Positions 55,462-64,000 of a stretch of 64,000 nt of DNA are shown one piece after another; within the stretch, counting starts at the first letter, position 1; each line of letters begins with the position of its first letter. Source of the DNA: Rana temporaria (lineage: Eukaryota > Chordata > Amphibia > Anura > Ranidae); the NCBI RefSeq assembly GCF_905171775.1, contig NC_053491.1, forward strand, positions 300,428,252-300,492,251, in the 5' to 3' direction. A program made the translations under genes and the position numbers. Under the pieces are notes generated by a model. It had not been told where the DNA came from, ran no database searches, and saw nothing but the letters and a program-made list of their open reading frames with translations.

Positions 55462-56603
55462 GATCTACTCAAGGAATGCCCAAATAGTTTGGATGGACAC
55501 GTCCACCATGATGTACTAGGTGATGTAACTGTGCTGTACATATATATGTGGGTGTTTTTTTTGTTTTTTTTTTTAATCTATGAAAGTTTTTTTATTCCAT
55601 ATGGTGAAGCATTATAGAGCACAGTTGCAACACAATATCAATGTAGCAGGTTTATTTATCTGCTCAGATAGGGACCAATGTATATACTGTGTACACTACA
55701 GCAACCAAAAAGTGTGACTCAGCTGTAAAACAAATTCAGAATTCAGTAATGTTCATATTTCTTTTCAGCAGTTATATCACAAGACAAAAATACAAAGTTT
55801 CAGAGTCTTGGTTCAGATGGAATTCATACCCAGCCCTCTTTTTTTGAAATCTTGGCAAAAGACATGCCGTGGCCCCAGTTCCATAGCTGTGACTTTTTAA
55901 TCCTAGGAGTGCACCAGAAGTACAACCCCCTACAAAATAGTTCCATGCATCGTCTGGCTTCTCACGAATCTGGGCTGTTAAACAGGTAGTGATACCAAAG
56001 ATTGCTCCAAGCGAAGCCATAGCAAGAGTTGCACCTCCAGCTTTTTTAATGCCCTCCAGTACTGTCTTAGGCTCGAAAAGCACTATGTAATATGCAGATC
56101 CCATTACACCCAGCCCCGTGACTATCTTCGTTGTCAGCAATGCCTTTTCCCCGCAATCGGTTCCGTCTGGTGTATCCCAGTACCCCATCTTCTTCCTACA
56201 GCCAAGGGCACCGAACTAGCGACGTCCGCACGTCACGCCGACCTTATATGTGGGTGTTTTTAAACCTTGTTGTAACTGTTTGTAAAACCATTAAAAATGT
56301 CTCTATGTTGTACTAACTTGATACATATTGTTTCAGATTGTGAAAACAATATTTGTATACTGCAAAAAATCCTTCTTGTCTCGTCCTGAGGAAGCCCAAT
56401 GGCGAAACGCGTAGGCGACTTCAAAGGAATTGTTCATAATCAATCAATTATTTATATGTTTTTTTATAGAATTTTCATCTATGTTGTAAAAAATATATAT
56501 ATATTTTTTTCTATTTTTGCAATAAATAATATATTTTAGACATACTTCTGTCTTGCCTCAAAGTCCGACTTTTGCTCACTTCGGTGATTGCGTTTTTTTC
56601 TGT
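55462..56603 (-). repeat. Penelope pLTR, right copy, split by a retrocopy
   Basis: Matches the left copy in inverse orientation from ATCTACTCAAGGAATGCC to about GCGTTTTTTTCTGTTCC. It is interrupted at 55560-56244 by the NDUFA11 retrocopy and its second target duplication. Confidence 0.75.
55560..56244 (-). pseudogene. NDUFA11: Processed retrocopy of NDUFA11
   Basis: The minus strand encodes MGYWDTPDGTDCGEKA from ATG 56186-56188, then GAIFGITTCLTAQIREKPDD and NYFVGGCTSGALLGLKS. These match the complex I accessory subunit NDUFA11 (B14.7), a four-helix inner mitochondrial membrane protein. There are no introns, a 5' UTR of about 55 bases is present, and a T run (A tail on the minus strand) lies at 55560-55575. 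A 17-bp target duplication TATATGTGGGTGTTTTT flanks it (55543-55559 and 56245-56261). After GTGATACLL at about 55865 the frame shifts: the expected KISKKEGW end is in another frame. The open frame is therefore 138 codons with an aberrant tail. It is a LINE-mobilised pseudogene. Confidence 0.85.
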
Positions 56604-56618
56604 TCCTATTGTAAGTGC

Positions 56619-56749
56619 CTCCGGATGTACTATAAAAGACGCATTTTTAAGACCGAAATTTAGGTCTAATTCTACAACAGTTTGGCAAGCCAGCCAGTAG
56701 GGTATATCCTATTCTCTGCTGAAGACTTTTCACTGTAACATATTTCTTC
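56619..56749. other. Flank of the Penelope-like insertion
   Basis: Continuation of 51794-52105 beyond the insert. No feature recognised. Confidence 0.35.
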
Positions 56750-57930
56750 ATCCAATTTGTTCTCCGTTCTCTCTGACATAATCTTTTATTTATAGGTAAG
56801 AGCAATTGCAATTAAGATGACTGTTACCAAAACTGCTTCACCTCTTTTGCACACATTCCACTCCACTTCCTAGACATAGAATTGACTCCTTCCAGAATTA
56901 CATCATGGATTTTGTATGGACACATACAAGACCAAGGCCTTCCAAACTTGGCTTAATACTTCAGGGCAGCATAAATCACTCTGTTTTCACACCTTCTTTC
57001 AAGCATAATTATGGGTAGAACTGGAACCTTACCAGTGCTCCCAACCATTTTTCAAGCCTTGTCCCATACGTCACTAAGTCCCTTTCTTTCCCAGCTCAGG
57101 GATAGTATGAAATATTAAAAAAATTATAGTAAATACATTTTCCTGCATTTACTAATGCTTCCTTTGCTGCAGAACCATTGTTTTCCCTGGAATGTTTTAC
57201 TGATGGACCCCCCATAACTGCATTTTTGGTTATTCTTTTTTAGATAATGGAACTATCCTCAGTTGGCTTGGACAGCAAAGATAAATTAAAAAAAAAAAAA
57301 GTGGAATTTTCTGATACCTAAAATTAGACATTGGTTCTCATTTCTCATAAGTTGCAACACTGTTCTGGGTGTCCAGCTGTCCATCCTTCAAATAAATTTG
57401 CTTTCATGCCACTATATCCCCTAAACTAATTTATATTGATTACTAGCCTATAATTCAGTATCTAATCCCTCAGGTCATGGCTTTTCCCATGTGGGAAAGG
57501 GATTTTAATATCTAGAAGCCTAGAATCTAGTTACAAATTTGGCCCCACAGTGACTACTATTTCAATTAATTATACCTTCTTGGAATCTTCCTTTAAAGTT
57601 CTTACCTCTTGGTTCATGGAACATCTTCATGCTGTGCAATCATTTGAAAATGCTTCTGTGGCTGTACCGGTGGGGATGTTATTCATATACTGTATGGTGG
57701 ATCTGTGCATTGATTGGTAGATTTTGGGAAAAAGGGCTAATACACAACTTGTTTTGTATCTATGTCCCCAGGGACCTTTGGTTCGTGCCTCACAGCATAA
57801 ACTGATCACTTATATTTTGTTAGCAGTTAAGCAAACCATAGCACATGCTTTGGAAAACAGTTTACACTTGCAGAGGTGAGGCGAAGATGACACCTTTTTT
57901 ATTAAAGAAAAATGGGTATACTCCCTTGAT
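56750..57930 (+). mobile_element. Decayed L1/Tx1-like ORF2 C-terminal region
   Basis: Fragments on the plus strand resemble the post-RT part of L1/Tx1 ORF2. Near 56885 there is an FQNYIMDFVWTHTRPRPSK-like piece, matching the segment before GGLGLP in related proteins. Near 57772-57850 there is QGPLVRASQHKLITYILLAVKQ-like sequence, comparable to the MPKPLRKLMAFILLAAKR segment of the intact LINE at 19493-23329. Stops and frameshifts are dense. It is an old copy. Confidence 0.45.
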
Positions 57931-58349
57931 TTAATACTCACCCTTTGATTTTGGTGAACAGCTTAAGGGCTCTTTTACACTTTGGGTGTGATAAAAATAC
58001 AGAGGGTCCTGAACACTGCATTTCTGGCTTCTCACAATTTCCAGTTTCCTGAGGCTGCACTCCTGTACTGTGTGTGGATCCTGGCTCTCCCTATCTGTAT
58101 CAGTTATGCTGTGGCACCCTGTGAGCTGGTGACTGCGCCCCCTACCAGGCTTGAGTATTTTTTTTTATATGTAAGTGGATGATTCCTTTATTCTTAATAA
58201 AGTGTACAAAATTGCTGACATTGCTCTGCCTTTCTTCTTGTTTCCATTTTAAGGACTGGCAGATATCACATTGCCTGTCATTCTTAGTCAGATGTTTACA
58301 CCTTAGAGTCAGACTAGGGGGGCAGGATCAAATGAGCTGAATTGCCACA
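57931..58349. other. No recognised feature
   Basis: Apparently unique sequence with a T-rich run near 58160. A 66-codon open frame at 57982-58182 has no recognisable similarity and no supporting signals. Confidence 0.35.
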
Positions 58350-58357
58350 AGTGGCAC

Positions 58358-60283
58358 CAGTGGCGTATCCAGGGTATGGCAGATATGGCAAGTGCCATGG
58401 GCGCCATATGAAGGGGGGGCTCCTGAGTGGCTGGGCAGCAAGGCACTTATAGATATCTCTTCTTAATATGGCCCTGGTAATGCTCACTGTAAGCCTGGGG
58501 TGAGGTCCTGGCTAGCGGAGATTGCTTTAGGTTGTTCACCACTGTCCCCTGACTCACTGCCCAAACTGGTTGCTAGCTATGGCCCGCCTCGCGTCTAGCA
58601 ACCAGTGACATCACGAGGAGGAGAGAGGCAGAGACCAGCATTCACAGCGAGCGAGGAGATTTAACTTCCTCCTCCTCGCGCCCGCTGCTTAGCTCCACCC
58701 ACCTCCCTGCATCTTCTCGAGTGCACAAGAAGCATGTGAGGCACAGGCACTGACTCCAGTGCACAAGGGGAGAGAGGTGTTTAGGCAGTGGTGTCCCCCT
58801 AGGATATTTGCAAAATAGGCTGCCGTGCCAGAGAGAGGAAAAGAGTCGGGAGGTGCGCTGTGCCTCTCCAGCTTCACAGTCCAGAAACTGCAGCTCTTTA
58901 CTCCCAGTGGCTCTGTGTTCTACAGCTGCAGCTTCCTCCTTCCTCTCCCTTTAGATTAGAAGCAGCAGAAAAGAACCAGCTGCCTTATATTATAGGAAGG
59001 CTGCTGGCAAACCCACAGGACAAGTAAGAGTTAACAGCTCCACCTCCTGCTGCTTACTGAGCCAATGGGCGCTGCTGTAACCCGCCCCCTTCGATTGAGA
59101 AAAGAGTACTGGAGCTATGCTGGAGCCTGGAGAAAGAGCTGAGCTGCCGTGGAGACAGGGGAGGGGGCAGAGAAGGGGGAGAAATGAGGAAGAGAAGCAG
59201 AATAAGGCATTCAGGTAATCTGGAGAATGTGCACAGGAAGAGACATTTACTGCAAGAGCTCCTCTCTTTGTACTTTCTGAGGTATTCTGTATGCCTCCTC
59301 TCTCCCTCTCCCTCCCCCCCTCTCCAGTTCTCTCTCTCTTCCCCCTTCCATCTTCTCTGCCCCCTCCCTTTTTTCCCCTCTTGCCATAACCAGTATAAAC
59401 ACTTTGTAAATATACAATAAAATATACAATAATGTGCGTCCTCCTTCACCTTAGTGTTTTAATTTAACTGTAACTGCATAATTTAAAGCGGTTGTATACT
59501 GCTGAACTTTTTTTTTTTTTTACCCTGCAAGCAAAAAGTATAATGTGCTAGTATGTATTGCCTACTAGTAGATTATGGTAAACTTACAGCAGATGATCTA
59601 ATTTTTACTCATCTTGCTTCCAGGTTTGCAGGCTCTGTGACTGGCCAGAGCCATGATGAAGTCACTCCCGTGCATGCACACGGGAGCCACCGTTCATGGC
59701 ATAGGTTTCTAAAGGAACAGCCCTGGTGGCCGTTCATTGAGAGCACATGCGCCAGTGATGTCACTGGCTCCATGTAATCTGAATATCTCCTAAACTGTAC
59801 ATGTTTAGGAGATATTTACTGTACCTATAGGTAAGCCTTATTATAGACCTACCTATATGTAAGAGGCAGTAAAGGAAGTTTACTTCTACTTTAAGTGATG
59901 GTGGAGCCTTCCCTCTGAATACCATATACTGTATATGTGGTGTCCTGTAAACCAAATATACAACTTTATATCTTTCAAACAAATAACAATAGCAAAATAT
60001 AAAATTTCAGCATATTAGTGATATTGACACCCCCTCAAAAGATTTTTGATAACAAGTTGAAATATATAAGTGATGGTAACACCCCTCAAGAAATAAAATA
60101 ACTCCACTTACAATAGAGGGTGTCACCATCACTAATATACTACAATTTCATATTTTGAAAATTTGACCTGTAGTTTTGTTAGCTTTTTTGTTAAGATTAT
60201 CTGAAAGATGGGTTTCAAATGTTTTAATAGGGGCGCAGTTTCAGTGCTTGCCATAGGCGCCATTTTCACAAGATACGCCTCTG
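58358..60283 (+). mobile_element. Non-autonomous hAT element with CAGTGGCGTATC ends
   Basis: The ends CAGTGGCGTATCC and GATACGCCTCTG are inverted repeats with an inner GCGCCAT/ATGGCGC match. Flanks are AGTGGCAC (58350-58357) and GGTGGCAC (60284-60291), an 8-bp duplication with one mismatch. There is no transposase frame. The interior has a pyrimidine-rich CT tract at 59290-59385, and inverted ATATTAGTGATATTGACACC / GGTGTCACCATCACTAATAT segments at 60014-60140. A TTAA MITE lies at 59483-59894. Confidence 0.8.
59483..59894 (+). mobile_element. TTAA-flanked MITE (TTAAAGCGGTTGTATAC)
   Basis: TTAA at 59483-59486 and 59891-59894. Ends are TTAAAGCGGTTGTATAC and, reversed, TTAAAGTAGAAGTAAAC. The inner arms contain a CTGGCCAGAGCC / GGAGCCACC block. 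The TTAAAG start is shared with 11234 and 25261, suggesting one transposase type. Confidence 0.65.
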
Positions 60284-61234
60284 GGTGGCACAAAGCTATA
60301 GATTTCCCCTGTCTGGACTGTGAACAGAAACCACACTAGCATACACATAAAACATTGCTTTATTAACGGTTTTTGCAATCACATTAAAAGAATGCAAAGG
60401 ATTTTTTTTTTTTTTCATGAGCAGTGGGTTGTGGTCCCATGTGTCTTAAAGCAAATGCCGGACTCTAAAGAAGAGTAAAACAATAGCAGACAAATCAAAT
60501 TGCATGCATATACAGTAACACTGAACAATTCCCATATATATAATATTGCTGTAAGGAACGCCTAACATGGAAAATGTACAAAAAGGAGAAATAGGTCTTT
60601 GCATTAATGAAAAATACAATTTTCTTTCCGTCTACAAAGGAATTTCTAATACAAGAAAATAAATATTGCAACATAAGCCAAAAATAATTTATAATTGCTC
60701 TTTTCAATATATTTTCAATATTTCTCTTTATATTAACAAATGGCACATCCATTTTATTTTTTTCTTAAAAAACAAAGACAGGAGTGTTCCCCCTGTGACA
60801 TTCATATAGGTTTCTGCATCTGATGTGGTTTCATACGGTTTCATTTGCTGAATGGAGAGACAAAGAATAATCAGTAGATTTAAAGTATTAAAGAACAACC
60901 AGCAATACTGTGTAGTTGCAGATGCAAGTTATCTTGTAAAAATGTTTTCCTTTACTTTACTCATAAAAGTCCCACAAAACATTCAACGCTTATTTTCTTT
61001 TAACCTAGTTACAATAAATGTATATTGTGTTATGTATTTCATTAGTATGTTCAAAACTAAAGCACTGAAATTGTAAAATTATTTATTATCTTTTTATTTT
61101 GTTTTAAACTGGTCAATATGAAATATTTTCTGTGAGCAAGTGGGGTTTTCAGACTAAACCTTAGCTACTTTGCCAATCAAAGACAGTGCTTTATAGTGCT
61201 AAATCTGACACCGGTGCCATGGGGCATGCTGTAT

Positions 61235-61285
<51 letters not shown>

Positions 61286-61627
61286 GAAATAAAAAGATGT
61301 AGGGGATAATGTAGATGTGCAAAATGCTGCATGCTTTCAGGTGCGATCAGCTTACGTTTGAGGTTTGTTTAAGATGCTTTTAAGTTTCTTCTGACCTTTT
61401 TTTTTAACTGCTTTTCTTTTCTCATTGATTTGTATAGGAAGCAAAGCAGTTTTCATTCAGATGCCCAAGTACACCAACACCAACATCAGTTGAAAAACAA
61501 ATAAATTGATGTTGGGGTTGGTGCAACTGGGTATTTGTTTGAATGAGAACTGCATTTATTTCCATACAAATCGAAGCAATCAGGTTAGCCTGGATAAAAA
61601 AATCATCAAAAAGCATTCTTTAGTATC
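60284..61627. other. AT-rich stretch, no gene recognised
   Basis: About 1.3 kb with no credible coding frame. A (TA)n microsatellite lies at 61247-61283 after an A run. Inverted GTACACCAACACCAACATCA / GATGTTGGGGTTGGTGCA segments at about 61467-61530 form a hairpin, perhaps a small MITE. Confidence 0.45.
61247..61283. repeat. (TA)n microsatellite
   Basis: About 18 uninterrupted AT/TA units following an 11-base A run. Confidence 0.95.
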
Positions 61628-61790
61628 AAGGGGTTACAAACCTCTCACTAGGTGGTACAAGATCTCTGTGGTCCTTCGCCCCATGTTCTCACAGGTCTAG
61701 AGACGCTGCCTGAAATCCGAAAGCACCTTGTTGCATATCTTCTGGGAATGCCCAAAACTGAGATTTTTGGAATGTGTTTGAATAAATGAT
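61628..61790 (+). mobile_element. L1/Tx1 ORF2 fragment (C-terminal zinc motif region)
   Basis: The plus strand reads GYKPLTRWYKISVVLRPMF in one frame and LLHIFWECPKLRFLE further on. This matches the order W/TRWYK...HIxWECP seen just before and in the CCHC region of L1/Tx1 ORF2 (compare 22861-22970 in the intact LINE). A frameshift lies between them. It is a short remnant. Confidence 0.6.
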
Positions 61791-61796
61791 TAAAAC

Positions 61797-63284
61797 AATT
61801 ATGGGCGCGGTTGGGCGTTCTCGTCAGCATGACGTGGTGCACGTGACACACGCACGTCTGAGGGAGGAGCAGCTCGCGCTACAGATCCGACCCGGCAACG
61901 GGAGATGGGAGGACAGAGACCCGGAGGTGGCCCAGCGGCAGCGGACGTGCCGCAGAGAGGGAGCCCACCGAGCGGTTAGCCCATCCAACCCGCGGACTAC
62001 ATCTGCGCCCGCCGCTCTCCGGTAACCCCTCACCATCCGACCCCCCTCGCACCCCTTTGGGAGACAGCAGGTAAGGTACGGCACGGAGGGATAGCAGGGA
62101 AGCCTCCACTCGTGGCGCGGTGGTGGGCAGTCCCCCTCCCTCCTATGTACACAGCGACTACAGGCTACCTTGCCATCGGAGAAAAAGGAGAAGAAGGAGT
62201 GAAAATAACAGCACACAACAAACGGCCAACTGGTAATATCTATCCGTTTTTTTTCTTCTTTCGTTCTCTGCTATATGAACTGTATCGTAGCAATGGGAGT
62301 AACCTGAGACCTGCCCCTAACAGCGGAGACAGGGTAGGAGAACTGCAGTTACTGATTCATTCCCAGATACCCCATGGTTGGTTACAATAAGTGTGCGGAG
62401 GGAACTAACAAAGAGGAGACTCTGTGTAACCTGGTAAAATTGTGAAACTTCAGAGGGGTGCTTGTGGTGAATGCTGTTTACATAAGCTTTATATATCTCT
62501 ACGTCCACTTACCTATACAGGAATTCATCCACCTATGGGTTGACAGCCTTATATACTGCGGACATTTACTTTGGCGGACAAGTAGAAAAGCATCTGATAT
62601 TGTACCTGTCCCCATAAAATTTAGTTAAATCCTGGAAGGGGTATGCCCCGAAGCACCGGTTGATACCTCAGGGGTCGGTATGCAACATATCCTATATTAT
62701 CAATTAAGGCTGGTTATGAACCGAAAATAGGATAATATTTAATAGGATAATATTTAATTCCCTTATTCAAGGTACCCAATTACATCAGGACTATAAGTTC
62801 TCAGCTTACATATTCTGCAGACTTAGACCCCGGGGCCCAGGGGGGACGGTGTCTGTTGTCCGAGAGACCTTAGATTCCTCACCCATAAAAATCTCCGCAA
62901 ATTTCGGGGGGGCTGGGAGGATAGTACCAGCGGCCATTGTATAACATGCCCCATTATATTCAAAGTATTGACTAAACTACAAAAAAAAAAAAAAAAGGGG
63001 GGTTGCAAATACGGCCCACCCCATAGGATTGTTGCTGTCCAAAGACCGCAAGGCTCCCCGCAGCGGAAAAATCCTAAGAAAGCCTCAAACCCAATCAGGG
63101 GTTGCACCGCCCTTATAACAGAGGGCGAGCAATCCTTCTTTTCAAAACCCGCCATAGCACAAACGGGTGAATTTTTGGGCCATTTTTCAACCTATGGAAA
63201 TACCTGGTGTTAAATACCCAACAAGAATTAATACCCCCGTAATTATATAAAATTGCCCCCTAGGGAGTTATAAAAACCTCTCTT

Positions 63285-63315
<31 letters not shown>

Positions 63316-63387
63316 GGGGGGGGGGGTGAGGCTCTCCATCCTTCATTCAAACTGGGGAAACGCATCAGAGCGATAAAGAAATATAAT
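61797..63387 (+). mobile_element. 5' UTR of a second L1/Tx1-like LINE
   Basis: GC-rich from 61797 to about 62170, then mixed sequence up to the ORF1 start. It contains CACGTGAC and ACGTGG motifs near 61835 and two A-then-G homopolymer junctions (62981-63002, 63285-63326). The left boundary is approximate. Assignment depends on the ORF1 that follows. Confidence 0.5.
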
Positions 63388-64000
63388 ATGAACAGATCAA
63401 CAAGGGGGGCTGCCCCTAAAATCCCTAAAGATATCTCCACCACCAGTACGATTAGACACTACATGACGCCGGAAGGTAGTTCCAAGAGCCCAGGACTGGC
63501 AAAAAAAGCAGAAAAAACTGGGACAAACAAAAAGGGAATAGGGGGGGCAGCAACCCCAAGTGCTGATACCTCAGCAGAACTTGAATATGCAGTCAGCCAA
63601 ATGGAAGATTAGAGTTCGGACTCTCATATCCCCACTAAGGGGGAAATGGATGCTATGTTAAGGAGATTGGAGAATGTAATAAGAGAGGAAATCAGTACAC
63701 TAAGAACAGACTTATTTTATACGCTAGAACGGGTAGAGGAAGCTGAGAAAAAAAATAGAAAAGCAGGATCTTGAAGTAAAAGAATTAAAAATCCAACATC
63801 TGAACATGAAACAAAATCAGAGGTTGCTGCAATACCGACTGGAAGATTACGAGAACCGTAATAGAAGGCAAAACCTAAGGATACGATCGGTCAAGGAAGA
63901 GAAGGGTGAAGACCTGAGGAAAATTCTCAATGATTTGCTCCTCCCCCTCCTAAACAATGGCTTGGAAGGTCCCCTAAAAATAGAACGGGTACATCGAGTG
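63388..64000 (+). pseudogene. LINE ORF1, 5' part, runs off the window
   Basis: ATG 63388 (MNRSTRGAAPKIPK) opens a frame interrupted by TAG at 63610-63612 and by a frameshift in the A run near 63748-63756. After these, the sequence continues as a coiled coil (LEVKELKIQHLNMKQNQ). It then reads RLEDYENRNRRQNLRIRS and ends IERVHRV at the edge. This is the L1 ORF1 (transposase 22) signature, as in 18200-18340. The rest of the element lies beyond 64000. Confidence 0.75.

Larger units (their letters stand above)
52121..56603 (-). mobile_element. Penelope-like element with inverted pLTRs
   Basis: A 15-bp direct repeat TCCTATTGTAAGTGC (52106-52120 and 56604-56618) flanks the insert. Inverted copies of an LTR-like block lie at each end (52320-52787 and 55462-56603). 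Both contain a CGCCATTGGGCTTCC / GGCGAAACGCGTAGGCG hairpin segment. Between them lie a long noncoding stretch (52788-54591) and the C-terminal part of the Penelope protein. Most of the RT domain is missing. The NDUFA11 retrocopy is inserted in the right block. Inverted LTR-like ends are known for this retroelement class. Confidence 0.8.

Noticed and set aside
55772..56188. A functional NDUFA11 gene
   Set aside because: No introns, poly-A and target duplication at the ends, and a frameshifted C-terminus show a retrocopy.
1..64000. tRNA or rRNA genes
   Set aside because: I scanned by eye for cloverleaf A/B boxes and rRNA cores and found none I could support. A tRNAscan-SE run would settle it.

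Overview
This window is vertebrate nuclear DNA, almost certainly from a frog and probably a ranid. The evidence is the mix of elements: a DIRS1-like tyrosine-recombinase retrotransposon, a Penelope-like element with a GIY-YIG endonuclease, L1/Tx1-type LINEs, a Ty3/gypsy chromovirus, hAT and TTAA/TWA-flanked MITEs, and one intron-less copy of a vertebrate nuclear gene (NDUFA11). I see no single-copy host gene with introns, no tRNA or rRNA gene, and nothing bacterial. The species is inferred, not shown.

Layout. Positions 1-879 hold old repeat remnants. From 880 to 46206 the sequence is one stack of nested insertions. A short MITE (880-1059 and 45973-46206) was split by an endogenous retrovirus on the minus strand (1065-45972). 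The ERV is bounded by its two LTRs and an exact 5-bp target duplication, AAGTC. It was broken by MITEs (4628-5303, 5745-6084, 42996-43675, 45022-45720) and, inside its RNase H region, by a DIRS element (6445-39141). The DIRS has inverted terminal repeats, an internal complementary region, gag with a likely intron, RT/RNase H/methyltransferase and a tyrosine recombinase. A TTAA MITE sits in its recombinase, itself hit by another MITE. Two further stacks follow in its 3' part. The first is a non-autonomous LTR element with a Gmr1/SCAN-like Gag (12597-25250), which carries a full-length LINE with two open reading frames (16395-23580) and another MITE. The second is a palindromic TTAA-flanked MITE (25261-38792), which carries an 18-copy 407-bp tandem array flanked by a 14-bp direct repeat and a chromodomain gypsy element (32880-38569) with a 5-bp target duplication.

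From 46207 to 64000 insertions are mostly side by side: a hAT element carrying two minisatellites (46318-49297), inserted in the target duplication of a short Penelope-like palindrome (49306-50582) that holds another hAT MITE; a CR1-like tail; nested MITEs (50871-51793); a Penelope-like element (52121-56603) interrupted by the NDUFA11 processed retrocopy (55560-56244); a decayed L1/Tx1 ORF2 stretch; a third hAT element (58358-60283); about 1.3 kb of AT-rich DNA without a recognised feature; and the 5' part of a second L1/Tx1-like LINE running off the right edge.

Functionally the window is a record of element-on-element insertion. The most intact coding units are LINE ORF1 and ORF2 and the gypsy gag-pol, which has only two nonsense codons. 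All others show frameshifts, stops or lost catalytic residues. Target duplications at almost every level fix the order of events. Identifications rest on motif reading by eye; no database search was run.
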